Source of the DNA: Paenibacillus turicensis
Lineage (GTDB): Bacteria; Bacillota; Bacilli; Paenibacillales; Paenibacillaceae
Length of the DNA stretch: 64,000 nt
Direction: 5' to 3'
Assembly: GCF_017873435.1 (NCBI RefSeq)
Contig: NZ_JAGGKG010000023.1
Span: 20,074-84,073 of the forward strand
Made by a program: the position numbers and the translations under genes. Numbering within the stretch: position 1 is the stretch's first letter; every line of letters begins with the position of its first letter. Of this stretch, positions 39,612 through 49,172 are shown in pieces. The notes beneath the pieces are model-generated. The model was not told the origin of the DNA. It worked only from the letters and a program-made list of their open reading frames with translations, and did no database searches.

Positions 39612-40280
39612 TTATAATAGTTTAATATCAATACTTTTCTTATTGAATAATTTCTGACTCTTAATAGGAACGATAGTGGAAAATTCATCTGTATGTTCTG
39701 ATACATATGATCCGGCTCCAATTAAAGTATAACTACTAATAGATACACTATTCTTTATAGTGCAATTATTACCAAAGAAACATTTATCTTGAATAGATAC
39801 ATCCCCAGAAACAGAAACAGAAGGCGCAAAAAAATTGAAATTTCCTATTTTAGCATGATGAGATATATTTACTTTACTCCAAAAAATATTCCCATCGCCA
39901 ATAGTAACAAATGGTTGTACCAATGTTTGCTCCAAGAAAATATTCCCCTCACCTTTTTCTACATTTTCTGCTATAAAGGCGGAAGGATGAATAAATGAGG
40001 ATATCTCATACCCTTTCAACTTAATATCTTGATGTATTCTGTATCTAATTTCATTCATTTTATTATAACCGATAACTGGTAAAATTTTGTATTCCTCAGG
40101 GGGATAAAAAGATGTTAAATCTTCAAAAGGCACTATCTTAGTATTTAAATATTGATTATTAATAAAACTTCTATTTACAGTTAAACAAGCCACATTTTCA
40201 TTTAGTTCTGATTCTAGATAGTATTTAATTAGCATTGCAAACCTTGTGTTACCAAAAATAATAGTTTTTTTATGATTCAT
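39612..40280 (-). CDS. Left-handed beta-helix acyltransferase (NeuD/PglD-like)
   Basis: A 222-residue protein with an N-terminal nucleotide-sugar binding-type domain (KKTIIFGNTRFAMLIKYYL) and a C-terminal hexapeptide-repeat beta-helix (about residues 95-210: IHPSAFIAENVEKGEGNIFL, VQPFVTIGDGNIF, KIGNFNFFAPSVSVSGDV). The catalytic-type histidine lies in NISHHAKIG. The family transfers acetyl groups to amino-sugar nucleotides. Beside a DegT-type aminotransferase, N-acylation of a dTDP-amino-dideoxy sugar is the likely role; this is inference. Confidence 0.82.
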   Translation of the reverse strand: MNHKKTIIFGNTRFAMLIKYYLESELNENVACLTVNRSFINNQYLNTKIVPFEDLTSFYPPEEYKILPVIGYNKMNEIRYRIHQDIKLKGYEISSFIHPSAFIAENVEKGEGNIFLEQTLVQPFVTIGDGNIFWSKVNISHHAKIGNFNFFAPSVSVSGDVSIQDKCFFGNNCTIKNSVSISSYTLIGAGSYVSEHTDEFSTIVPIKSQKLFNKKSIDIKLL

Positions 40281-40296
40281 AATTATCCTCTAATAC

Positions 40297-41466
40297 TTAT
40301 TTTAGGATTCCAAAAAGGAATTTTTGTGCTGCAAGATCGTTTAAATCAATTGCTAATATAAAAAAACCAAGTCTTGAAGTACTGTCATAGTTTTTAATTA
40401 ATCTAAAATGCTCGTTAGTCATTGAACTACGCCAAATATAATGTCTGTACTTTGCCTTAATTTCAGCAAAAATTTCAAAGTCTTTTTGATCTACTAAATA
40501 TTTTATTATTGCTATTTTGGGTGCTGTATTTTTTTTAAAACAAGGCTCATTGCCCATCGAAACATCTAATACCATTTTAACATAATCGTACCCTGTTGAT
40601 ATCTGGACCAAATCTGTTCCAATACAGTCTCCTGCCATCCTTGCTCCTATTTCAACTATTCTTATTTCTCCATTGCTTAATAATTTAAATTCAGTATGAG
40701 ATGCACCATACTCAATATTCAATGCATCCAAAGCTTTAAATACTTCTAAAACAACTTTCTTCTGAATAACATTAGGTATATCAGATGGTTGCATGTGTCC
40801 AGTTTCTATATAAAATGGACTACCAGTAGTATATTTTTTTGTAAAAGCTAAAAAATAATGAATACCAGCATAAGAAATACACTCGCAACTATACTCTGGC
40901 CCTTCTATATATTCTTCCACTATAGCTTTTTCTTCTAGGGACTCTTTAATAGCACGGTTTAGAGCGGCATTAAAACTCTCCATTACATCAACCCTTGTTA
41001 CTCCCTTACTACTCCATCTGTCAGTAGGTTTAATGATAAGCGGTAGTTTCTTTCTAATAACTTCAGCATTATTAAAATTGGTATCGAAATTTGAATCAAC
41101 TCTCATAAACCAAGGATTCTTTATTTTATTTGCTTCAAGGGCAAGACGCATAAGGTATTTATTACGCACAACTAAATCTACTTTTTCCTCGTTACTTCTC
41201 AGTCCTAATGAACGCTGAAGAAAATTGACAGTTTGTACAGCATAGTCAGATGTTATGGATGCGACTCCACAAGGTTTAATCCTTTTACATTCCCTTAATA
41301 TTTCTTCCTTATCTCCAATGCTAATTGGATAGAATACATCGGCCAAAGTTTCCCCTATATCGCCTGTCTGCCATGCAAACACATGAGCTTCAAATCCCAT
41401 TTCTTTTGCTTTAATTATTAATGGACTTATTGACTCATTTGCACCAATTACTACAAATTTCTTCAC
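40297..41466 (-). CDS. ATP-grasp ligase in the sugar cluster
   Basis: A 389-residue ATP-grasp enzyme of the carbamoyl-phosphate-synthase/PurK-like group. The N-terminal pre-ATP domain starts KKFVVIGANESISPLIIKA; the ATP-binding strand is LPLIIKPTDRWSSKGV; the EEYIEGPEYSCE and HTEFKLLSNGEIRIVEIGAR motifs supply metal and nucleotide contacts. The start overlaps the aminotransferase stop by four bases (ATGA). ATP-grasp enzymes form amide bonds, so it may couple an amino acid or small acid to the amino sugar made by its neighbours; the substrate is unknown. Confidence 0.8.
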   Translation of the reverse strand: MKKFVVIGANESISPLIIKAKEMGFEAHVFAWQTGDIGETLADVFYPISIGDKEEILRECKRIKPCGVASITSDYAVQTVNFLQRSLGLRSNEEKVDLVVRNKYLMRLALEANKIKNPWFMRVDSNFDTNFNNAEVIRKKLPLIIKPTDRWSSKGVTRVDVMESFNAALNRAIKESLEEKAIVEEYIEGPEYSCECISYAGIHYFLAFTKKYTTGSPFYIETGHMQPSDIPNVIQKKVVLEVFKALDALNIEYGASHTEFKLLSNGEIRIVEIGARMAGDCIGTDLVQISTGYDYVKMVLDVSMGNEPCFKKNTAPKIAIIKYLVDQKDFEIFAEIKAKYRHYIWRSSMTNEHFRLIKNYDSTSRLGFFILAIDLNDLAAQKFLFGILK

Positions 41467-42608
41467 GAGGTTACCCCCGAGCGAACGAAGTTCACAACAG
41501 TATTAATTATTTCTTGTACATCATTAAAATCTAATTGAAGATGCATTGGTAAAGATAGGATATGGTCACTGATAAAGGTGGCATTAGGACAAGTTCCCCT
41601 AGCATAACTATACATAGAGTACTTGGTATTATCAGTATAATGAACACCTGGATAAATCGCTTTTTTATTAAGTGCCTCAATTAAATCATCTCTATTATCA
41701 ACAATAATTTGAAATAGATGTCTAGAAGAATCACAATTAATAGGGATTTCTATAGTTTTAATTAATTTGTTATATGGTTTAAATCCTTTTATATACCATT
41801 CTGCTATTTGTCTTCGATAAGAGTTTTCTTTATCTAAATGTTTGAGTTGTACAATACCGATAGCTGCCATGATTGAATTACCGTGATACTTCTGACCGAT
41901 AAATTCAACATCATATTGCCATTTATAATTGCCTTCTGAATTACTTCTAGTAAATGTATCTTTGTTTATTCCAAGCCATGCCTTTTTTCTTGCAATCTGA
42001 TCTAATTCCCATTTTTTAAAACATATCATTCCACTATCAGCAGTGGGGAGATTTTTAACTGCTTGAAAAGAATAGATAACAACCTCCGCTTCTTTTCCTG
42101 GAATAGTTCCATTTAAGCGTGTACCCGCCATATGGGCAGCATCAAGAACAAGTTTAAGATTGTATTTCTCACATAATGAAACAATTTTATCATACTGCCC
42201 AGTGTTACCACCTAAACCCACATATAATATTGCCTTTGTTTTCGGAGTAATACGTTTTTCAACATCATTGGGATTTAAGCATAAAGTGTCATCGACATCA
42301 GCAAACACTGCCTTTAAACCAGCTAATAAAATAGCATGATTAGATGAGACAAAAGTCAATGGTGTGGTAATTACCTCACAATCATTATCCCAGTTATATC
42401 TCTCTTTTAAAATATCAAATGCTAAATTCAGTCCTGAAGTTGCGGAGTTAAGAAAATGTGCATTATTTAGACCAGTATACTCCTTCCATTTTTCTTCAAA
42501 TTCAATAGTTTTATATCCTAAACCTGTCCATCCCTTTTCTAAACATTCTCTAATTTCTTCTAAGCAGCCCTCAACATCAAAAGTAGGTACAAATAATTGG
42601 ATAGACAT
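41463..42608 (-). CDS. DegT/DnrJ/EryC1/StrS-type PLP sugar aminotransferase
   Basis: A 381-residue nucleotide-sugar aminotransferase. The PLP-binding lysine lies in YSFQAVKNLPTADSG; LVLDAAHMAGT carries the aspartate that contacts the cofactor nitrogen; the N-terminal half has FLNSATSGLNLAF. It likely aminates the keto sugar produced by RfbB (and possibly epimerised by RfbC). Whether amination is at C3 or C4 cannot be told here. It lies between rfbC and the ATP-grasp gene. Confidence 0.87.
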   Translation of the reverse strand: MSIQLFVPTFDVEGCLEEIRECLEKGWTGLGYKTIEFEEKWKEYTGLNNAHFLNSATSGLNLAFDILKERYNWDNDCEVITTPLTFVSSNHAILLAGLKAVFADVDDTLCLNPNDVEKRITPKTKAILYVGLGGNTGQYDKIVSLCEKYNLKLVLDAAHMAGTRLNGTIPGKEAEVVIYSFQAVKNLPTADSGMICFKKWELDQIARKKAWLGINKDTFTRSNSEGNYKWQYDVEFIGQKYHGNSIMAAIGIVQLKHLDKENSYRRQIAEWYIKGFKPYNKLIKTIEIPINCDSSRHLFQIIVDNRDDLIEALNKKAIYPGVHYTDNTKYSMYSYARGTCPNATFISDHILSLPMHLQLDFNDVQEIINTVVNFVRSGVTS

Positions 42609-42670
42609 TAAACCGCCTCACTATTCAAGTTATATGTTATAGTTCAAAAGTTATTTATTAAAATTTTTGA

Positions 42671-43231
42671 TTATATCTCTTCATAAAAAAAATTGCAATC
42701 ACTTTTACTAAGAAATGGAGCACTAGAATCCTTTAATGATAGTATAGGCTTATCTATTCCCCAACTCACATTAATATTTGGATCAGAATACCTGATGCTA
42801 CGATCAGACTCTTTACAATAATAGTTGTCAACTTTATATATGACCTCTACATTATCTGTTAATGTCAGAAAACCATGTGCAAAACCTCTAGGAATAATAA
42901 GCTGTCTTTTGTTTAGACTGCTTAATTCAACTCCAATCCACTTAAGATAATATGGTGAACCTACACGAAGATCAACCGCAACATCTAAAATTGATCCTGA
43001 AGTACACCGAATTAACTTTGTTTGACTCCACGGATTGATCTGAAAATGAAGTCCACGTATTGTCCCGCTTTTTTTGGTAAAACTATGATTTTCTTGAATG
43101 AACTTATAACCAATTCCTAAAATAGACAATTTCTCTTCGGACCAATTTTCCATAAACCAACCACGATTATCACTAAAAACTTCTGGCTCTAATATAAATA
43201 ACTCAGGATGATCAGTATTTACTTTTTCCAT
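42671..43231 (-). CDS. rfbC: dTDP-4-dehydrorhamnose 3,5-epimerase family protein
   Basis: A 186-residue cupin of the RmlC family. The catalytic histidine is in TIRGLHFQINPWSQTKLIRC, the DVAVDLRVGSPYY strand is conserved, and IPRGFAHGFLTL carries another active-site segment. It converts dTDP-4-keto-6-deoxyglucose to the L-lyxo keto sugar. No rfbD (reductase) is present in the cluster, so the intermediate may be aminated rather than reduced to rhamnose. Confidence 0.9.
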   Translation of the reverse strand: MEKVNTDHPELFILEPEVFSDNRGWFMENWSEEKLSILGIGYKFIQENHSFTKKSGTIRGLHFQINPWSQTKLIRCTSGSILDVAVDLRVGSPYYLKWIGVELSSLNKRQLIIPRGFAHGFLTLTDNVEVIYKVDNYYCKESDRSIRYSDPNINVSWGIDKPILSLKDSSAPFLSKSDCNFFYEEI

Positions 43232-43243
43232 TATTACCTCCAG

Positions 43244-44128
43244 TTAATAAATGAACGTTCCATCAGCTACTTTTTTTAGATACCATCCATATGGCGATTT
43301 ACCATATAGCAGGGAAGAATCAACAAGATTTTCTTTAGAGATCCATCCATTCCTAAATGCAATCTCTTCTGGAGCGGATATTTTTACACCCTGTCGTTTT
43401 TCTACGGTCCGTATAAAATCTGCTGCATCCATTAAGCTATCCATTGTTCCCGTATCAAACCACGCAAAACCTCTACCTAGCAATTGAGCATCAAGACTTT
43501 CATTTTGTAAGTACAAACGATTTATATCAGTTATTTCTAATTCCCCTCTTAAGGATGGTTTTATCATTTTAGCATAATCAATTATACGATTATCATAGAA
43601 ATAGAGACCTGTAACACAATAATTTGATTTAGGAGTATTCGGTTTTTCTTCGAGGCCAACTAATACCCCTTCATTATCCAATTCCATTACACCGAAACGT
43701 TCAGGATCATTTACATAATACCCAAATATTGTTGCTCTACCAGCATAAGCATTAGAAACAGCTTCCTCTAGTTTTTTAATTAGTCCACTACCATAGTAAA
43801 TATTATCGCCTAAAATTAAAGCACAGCAATCATCTTTAATAAAGCTTTCAGCTATTAAAAATGCTTGAGCTAAGCCTTCAGGATGTTGTTGTTCCCTAAA
43901 GGATAATTTAATTCCAAACTGACTTCCATCTCCTAATAGTTCTCTAAAATTCGGTAAATCATGTGGAGTAGAAATTATGAGTATATCCCTTATACCAGAG
44001 AGCATCAGAGTAGATAATGGATAATATACCATCGGCTTATCATATATAGGTAATAATTGTTTACTTGTTACTTTAGTTAATGGATGTAGTCTTGTACCTG
44101 ATCCACCCGCTAAAATAATTCCTTTCAT
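43244..44128 (-). CDS. rfbA: Glucose-1-phosphate thymidylyltransferase
   Basis: About 294 residues from the ATG at 44128 ([18 protein letters not shown]); AGGA lies ten bases upstream, and a GTG three codons earlier is also open. It makes dTDP-glucose from dTTP and glucose-1-phosphate. The [10 protein letters not shown] nucleotide loop, [10 protein letters not shown] and the [12 protein letters not shown] segment are typical of RmlA. First of the dTDP-sugar genes after the large glycosyltransferase. Confidence 0.94.
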   Translation of the reverse strand: MKGIILAGGSGTRLHPLTKVTSKQLLPIYDKPMVYYPLSTLMLSGIRDILIISTPHDLPNFRELLGDGSQFGIKLSFREQQHPEGLAQAFLIAESFIKDDCCALILGDNIYYGSGLIKKLEEAVSNAYAGRATIFGYYVNDPERFGVMELDNEGVLVGLEEKPNTPKSNYCVTGLYFYDNRIIDYAKMIKPSLRGELEITDINRLYLQNESLDAQLLGRGFAWFDTGTMDSLMDAADFIRTVEKRQGVKISAPEEIAFRNGWISKENLVDSSLLYGKSPYGWYLKKVADGTFIY

Positions 44129-44212
44129 TACAGACACATCCTATTATTTATTAAATTTTTTTTTTTGATTTATCATCATAAAATAAGAAGAGCAAAACAA
44201 GGATTATATACT

Positions 44213-46339
44213 CTAATTATTTTTTTTATCATTTTTAGCTACAAAGAGTATCTTTTCTGAGTTATAGAAAAAATTATTTTCCTCACCTTTATTGGAATTT
44301 AGCAACAAATTTATTTTATTTATACTTTTTAGGGCAAATTGATTATTATCAGATATAATCCCTATCTTTTTAATACTATTAAATCCAGTTACAAAGAGTA
44401 ATTCTTCAATATAATTCGGAGAAATAAAACTTTTTACCATTTTTTCTCCAAAAAAACTATTATTTAACGAAAGTAAATTTATAATACTAGATGCACTGAA
44501 AGGGTTATTTATCATAAATCTAAGTTCTCCTTTATTAGATAGGAGAGATCTTATATCTTTCAAAATCTTAATTCCACCTAAGTAGTCTTCAAATGGATTA
44601 CAAAATAAGATGAAATCAAATTGAATACCTGAAAACCTTTCTAGAAGTTCTTCGTCAGAATGGGAATAAATAAAGTTCTCAAATAAATTAAAAGAAATAC
44701 TTTTAAACTCTTCATTAGTTGAAAAGTTATATAATTCTACATTTGAGTAATTGCTATTTTCTTTAAGCAAATTCCTCAATTTATATGGTATCATTCCTAA
44801 TCCAGGATCAACACACAGTATTTTCAGAGATCCACTTCCACTAAAATTAATATTTGTTAATATGTCACTCATGTTATTCTTTAAATCATTCCATGCGTCT
44901 ATCTTATTTTTAAGCTTAAAGATATCTCTACTAAGTTCTAGCGATCTACTATCTTTCTGAGCTTCACCTAAGGATATACTTCCAAAATGATGACAAAAAG
45001 TATCTTTTGCCAAAATAAGTTTATATCCTTGTAAACGAAGTTGTAATGATAAATCATCATCAGAAAACTCAGCGTATTGATATATTCGATCAGGACAAAT
45101 CCCTTTTCCGTATACATTCATTGGAATTACATTAATAAAAGGACAAAGTCTTTCTCGTTCAAACCATAAATTTTCGTTTGATTTATTAAATTTTTCTGCA
45201 AACTCATTCATCTCATCCAAAGTTTCGTATTCTACAGATATTACTTGGTCATTAGATATATTATTTGTTATAGGGACAACTATTCCATTCTTAGGATCAG
45301 AATTTAAACAAATCAATAAATTTTTAAGCCAGTTTTTAGTGACAATTGCATCATTATTAACTGTAGCCAAAAAACGTCCTTCTGCTGTTCGTGCACCTAT
45401 AAGAAAGGCAAGCATAGGACCATTATTATTATTATAAGTAATCACTTTCTTATTTGAATATGAAATATTCTCAAAATATTCTTTAGTAGCATCATTAGAA
45501 CCATCATTAACTAAAATTAATTCATAATCAATTTCTACTGTATGCTTTAATATGGATTCTACACATAGTTTAGTATATTCAAGTTTATTATATGCAAGTA
45601 CCATTATCGAAACTTCATACTTATACTTACCAGTTTTTATTGATCTTAAAGCATAAACATTAGAATTTCCAGAAGCAAATTCATTTTTGTAGTACAAATC
45701 TAAATTATTGGGATATGGTAGTACTTTATTAAAAAAGTAAATTTCCTCTCTTAATTCTGCCATCATGGGAAGTAATGTAAACTCAGACAAGCCCATAACA
45801 TTCTTGTAATCATATTCATTACAGAGTCGAATACAATTCTCGAGACACTCTTCTATATTTATGATTAAACTTGGTATCCCTCTCGAGAAGACAATCTGCT
45901 TTAATCTACCAGTTTGCTGATCAGGCAATTTGAAACTCAGTAAAATTTTTTCTAAAATAGTCAAAAATTCATTTAGTTCATTTTCTTTAATTTCATTTAC
46001 ATAAATATTGATAATAGAAATCATGAGATCTAGAGCATCAATTAAACTATTTATAAAATCTTCATCATGTAAATCGGAATAATCTTTTTCTATTATATTA
46101 ACTTTACTTATATTTTCCTTATTCTCCCCCATTATTATTTTGGGGTCTAAGATCATTGCTTTTGAGAAGCAATTAATAGCAAGTTTTTTTTCATCTAATT
46201 TAGAAAATAACAAGCCTTTCAAATTCCAAAACAGTGGATCATTTTCATAACCTTCCTCAATTCTTTTTATGAGTACCATAGCAGCTTCTGTATTATTATT
46301 TTCAATCTCATTTTTTATTTTAATTAAAATTCCATCCAT
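44213..46339 (-). CDS. Large glycosyltransferase with TPR-like N-terminus and methyltransferase-like C-terminus
   Basis: A 708-residue protein. The N-terminal 70 residues look like TPR helices (DPLFWNLKGLLFSKLDEKK). A family 2 glycosyltransferase domain starts at about 240 (YEVSIMVLAYNKLEYTKLC, LVNDGSNDATKEYF, and the metal-site-like TVNNDAIVT). The C-terminal 190 residues have the layout of a class I methyltransferase or SAM-fold domain (LKILCVDPGLGMIPYKL, FDFILFCNPFEDYLGG), with the glycine-rich loop only partly conserved. It heads the AT-rich sugar cluster just downstream of fliT and is a good candidate for flagellin glycan assembly. The substrate is inferred, and activity of the last domain is uncertain. 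Confidence 0.8.
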   Translation of the reverse strand: MDGILIKIKNEIENNNTEAAMVLIKRIEEGYENDPLFWNLKGLLFSKLDEKKLAINCFSKAMILDPKIIMGENKENISKVNIIEKDYSDLHDEDFINSLIDALDLMISIINIYVNEIKENELNEFLTILEKILLSFKLPDQQTGRLKQIVFSRGIPSLIINIEECLENCIRLCNEYDYKNVMGLSEFTLLPMMAELREEIYFFNKVLPYPNNLDLYYKNEFASGNSNVYALRSIKTGKYKYEVSIMVLAYNKLEYTKLCVESILKHTVEIDYELILVNDGSNDATKEYFENISYSNKKVITYNNNNGPMLAFLIGARTAEGRFLATVNNDAIVTKNWLKNLLICLNSDPKNGIVVPITNNISNDQVISVEYETLDEMNEFAEKFNKSNENLWFERERLCPFINVIPMNVYGKGICPDRIYQYAEFSDDDLSLQLRLQGYKLILAKDTFCHHFGSISLGEAQKDSRSLELSRDIFKLKNKIDAWNDLKNNMSDILTNINFSGSGSLKILCVDPGLGMIPYKLRNLLKENSNYSNVELYNFSTNEEFKSISFNLFENFIYSHSDEELLERFSGIQFDFILFCNPFEDYLGGIKILKDIRSLLSNKGELRFMINNPFSASSIINLLSLNNSFFGEKMVKSFISPNYIEELLFVTGFNSIKKIGIISDNNQFALKSINKINLLLNSNKGEENNFFYNSEKILFVAKNDKKNN

Positions 46340-46398
46340 TTAAATCCCCCTAGTCTATAATACATTCTGCTTGTATAATATGCTCTCAATATTAAAAA

Positions 46399-46434
46399 AT
46401 CAGAGAAAATTGTAGAACTCTTAATTTCTCTGAT
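46399..46434 (-). terminator. Terminator at the end of the fliD-fliS-fliT operon
   Basis: ATCAGAGAAA (46399-46408) pairs with TTTCTCTGAT (46425-46434), followed on the minus strand by TTTTTTA. It separates the flagellar operon from the sugar island. Confidence 0.85.
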
Positions 46435-46451
46435 CTTCTCTATATAACATA

Positions 46452-46793
46452 TTAGTTTCTTTGGTCCATAATAATACTGTCAGAAGCATAAGCAGTTTCA
46501 TAGGCGTTACGTTGTACCTTGGCTTGACCACGATTACGTAGCCACTCTGCAGCTTCTTTCTTCTGTTGCTCCATAGTAAGTCTTAACTGTTCCTCACGAA
46601 ACTGAATTTTGGTTAGCTTCACCTTTTGCTCTGAAGTTAAGTGATTAACCGCCTCACAAGCGATAATTTCATTAATGATCTGTTCTCTATCATTTATAAA
46701 TATTGTCCAGTCTTCATGAGAAGCACTTTCGCTGTTTTCAACCATTTTCTGATCCAAATTATCCAGTTGTTGAATTAACTCATCCATTGGCAT
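46452..46793 (-). CDS. fliT: Flagellar chaperone FliT-like protein
   Basis: A 113-residue helical, charged protein (MDELIQQLDNLDQKMVENSE...) immediately after fliS, overlapping it by about 14 bases. Size, helical pattern and position are those of FliT, the export chaperone for the filament cap protein FliD. Sequence conservation in this family is low, so the assignment leans on context. An inner ATG at 46787 is an equally good start. Confidence 0.75.
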   Translation of the reverse strand: MPMDELIQQLDNLDQKMVENSESASHEDWTIFINDREQIINEIIACEAVNHLTSEQKVKLTKIQFREEQLRLTMEQQKKEAAEWLRNRGQAKVQRNAYETAYASDSIIMDQRN

Positions 46794-47184
46794 TCACTTG
46801 AGACTGGTTTTGTCCACTCGCTAATTCCTTAGAGGCTTGTACCCAGCTTTCTCTTAGTTCAGACAAATATCCTAAAGCTTCCTCAGCCTTGTCAACTTCA
46901 TTTCTAATGTTGGATTCAATCAGTAGATAGTTGATATATTCATACAACTTATCTAACTGCGCTGATATTTCATAAGTATGGTTTAAAGAAGCTCTAAGCT
47001 CACTGACAATAGTCTGTGCTTTACCAATGAGCTCATTTTTTTTCTGATAATCCTTGTCATTAATTGCAGCAATGCCCCCACGTATAAAACGAATTGCACC
47101 ATCGTACAGCATAATTAATAGCTGAGCTGGTGTAGAGGTCTGCACAGAGGATTGCTTATATCTATCATAAGGAGAGGTTATCAT
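46780..47184 (-). CDS. fliS: Flagellin export chaperone FliS
   Basis: A 134-residue FliS. The conserved N-terminus YDRYKQSSVQTSTPAQLLIMLYDGAIRF is present, followed by the four-helix bundle that wraps the C-terminal helix of flagellin and prevents early polymerisation. In B. subtilis FliS also helps FliW bind Hag. It lies between fliD and fliT. Confidence 0.95.
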   Translation of the reverse strand: MITSPYDRYKQSSVQTSTPAQLLIMLYDGAIRFIRGGIAAINDKDYQKKNELIGKAQTIVSELRASLNHTYEISAQLDKLYEYINYLLIESNIRNEVDKAEEALGYLSELRESWVQASKELASGQNQSQVNANG

Positions 47185-47209
47185 TATGGTTCACTCCTAG
47201 TTACTTTTA

Positions 47210-48673
47210 TCAATTTGATAATAGATTCGTGATGCTGGATGTTTGAGAGTTTAGTTTGTTGATGGCTTGTTCCATGGCATTAAACTTCGTATAGTAGCTT
47301 TCCTCCATTGAGGTGAGCCTTTTAGTCAGTGCCTTAATCCGATCATCTAAATCAGTTAGCTCTTTACCCATTGTACTTTGTTCATCTAAGGTTTGTGTAA
47401 GGTCACTACTATATTTTGATGTACCTGATTTATCGGAAATTCTACCTAATGTATTTAAGGTTGTATCATATAATTTATCAAAGATCCCTTTAGTGTTTCC
47501 ATCCGAAGAACCAATAAAAAGCTCCATTACTTTATCAGGATGGTCACTAATTGCTTGTTTTAATTTATCTTCATTTAGGTATAGCTTTCCATTTTCGGTG
47601 TACGTTCCTGTTGTAATTCCGAGGTCTGGAAGCGAAATTGTCTTATCTCCAAGCCTCACAGAGGACTCAATTAAAATATTACGCATATTGGATAAACCTT
47701 CACTTATGATGGTATCCCCACGTAAAAGACCACTTTGTGCCTTTTCTGTCCAAAGCTTGATATCGTCTTCCTTCATTTCCTTTTTTTGATCAGCAGATAA
47801 AGGAGCAAAATTTTTATATCTTTTTTCACTAATCTTAGAGTTCATCGTTTTAATTAATGAATTGTAATCCTCAATAAAGGATTTAATCGTTTCAATTGCT
47901 TTTTTGCCATCTGCTCTGGTAGAGATGGTAGAGGTAGCATTATCGGCACTTTTTTGTAATAATGTGATTTCAACGCCATTTACAGTAAGCATATTGCCAG
48001 CAGGTTTGAATTTCTCACCATTAATTTCTACTTCTGCTGCCTTACCTGGACTTGTTAGGCTAGCATCCGTTTCCATCTTCGCAGTTAAATTCCCTTTAAT
48101 CTCCACGCTACCATCATAGGATTTTGATTTAATAATAATTTGACGAGAAGCTTCATCGAATACAGCAGAAACGTTAGCTTCTTTATCCCCATTTAGCTTA
48201 TCCAATACATTTTTAATCGTGTCTGATCCAGAAAAAGTAATTTTCTTACCTGGTGTCTGTATATAATATTCGGAAGGCTCAGATCCACTTGCTTGAAGTG
48301 AGCTCAATGTTGAAGATGTACTCACTCCTGTTGCAAGCTTCTCAGATTTCACTGTAGTTGGCTCTGCCACACTAATTACTTTAACCTCCATCGGTACCAT
48401 ATTGGCCGAGGTTTGAGCTTTAACACTGATAGCATCCTTATCTCCGGTTACTTCTGAAGAATAAATACTCATCGCTGAAGTAGAACGATAATTAAACAGT
48501 TTATTCTGACGAAAATCTACCAAGCCACTATTAATTTGTTTATAGTTATCTCGACGCCATTCTAAAATTTGTTTGTCTTGATTGAGTTTATTTAATGGCG
48601 TACGACGTGCTGACATTAGCTTGGTCACCATTGCGTCAATATCCATACCTGATGCTAAGCCAGAAACTCTCAT
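47210..48673 (-). CDS. fliD: Flagellar filament capping protein FliD
   Basis: A 487-residue cap protein. The N-terminal MRVSGLASGMDIDAMVTKLM and the C-terminal coiled coil (LTKRLTSMEESYYTKFNAMEQAI ending in TSSITNLLS) are standard, with the variable middle domains between. It forms the distal cap that guides flagellin folding at the tip. It lies between flaG and fliS. Confidence 0.95.
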   Translation of the reverse strand: MRVSGLASGMDIDAMVTKLMSARRTPLNKLNQDKQILEWRRDNYKQINSGLVDFRQNKLFNYRSTSAMSIYSSEVTGDKDAISVKAQTSANMVPMEVKVISVAEPTTVKSEKLATGVSTSSTLSSLQASGSEPSEYYIQTPGKKITFSGSDTIKNVLDKLNGDKEANVSAVFDEASRQIIIKSKSYDGSVEIKGNLTAKMETDASLTSPGKAAEVEINGEKFKPAGNMLTVNGVEITLLQKSADNATSTISTRADGKKAIETIKSFIEDYNSLIKTMNSKISEKRYKNFAPLSADQKKEMKEDDIKLWTEKAQSGLLRGDTIISEGLSNMRNILIESSVRLGDKTISLPDLGITTGTYTENGKLYLNEDKLKQAISDHPDKVMELFIGSSDGNTKGIFDKLYDTTLNTLGRISDKSGTSKYSSDLTQTLDEQSTMGKELTDLDDRIKALTKRLTSMEESYYTKFNAMEQAINKLNSQTSSITNLLSN

Positions 48674-48686
48674 CTTTTATACCTCC

Positions 48687-49064
48687 TTATAAACGTTCAT
48701 CAATGATGAGACCTGCAAATTCCATCATCTTCGCTACAATTTCCAAAGTCTTCTCAGGTGGGATTTCACGAAGTAACTCACCTGTATCCTTATTTAATAC
48801 TTTAATCATGATCGCATTTGTTTTGTCATGCACACTGATTTCAACTGTGGTCTCTGGACCTTGCAAAGCTTTCACTGCTTTATCTATGGAACGGATTAAT
48901 TCCTCTTCACCTAGCGAAACTAACCGCCCTTGAAGCTCTGCGTTGTGTAACTCACGTCCATTTCTAATAGGTAATACTTCTTGTGTGTCCATCTTAGGTT
49001 GTGGGGGATAACTGCTTGAACTCGCACCTTGAGTTCCTGAAAATGAAATTTGCAGATTCATCAT
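48687..49064 (-). CDS. flaG: FlaG family protein
   Basis: About 125 residues starting at the ATG at 49064 (preceded by GGGAAGGTGTA). It has a poorly conserved N-terminus and a C-terminal FlaG domain (TTVEISVHDKTNAIMIKVLN, TGELLREIPPEKTLEIVAKM, AGLIIDE). FlaG affects filament length in some bacteria. It is the first gene of flaG-fliD-fliS-fliT. Confidence 0.9.
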   Translation of the reverse strand: MMNLQISFSGTQGASSSSYPPQPKMDTQEVLPIRNGRELHNAELQGRLVSLGEEELIRSIDKAVKALQGPETTVEISVHDKTNAIMIKVLNKDTGELLREIPPEKTLEIVAKMMEFAGLIIDERL

Positions 49065-49172
49065 TACACCTTCCCTCAAATGATCCTACTATTTGTTATA
49101 TCGGATGATGGGATGATTTGGTTTAGGGGAAGTAAGAAACAAATCATCCTACAGCTATTATTAAATTATAAT

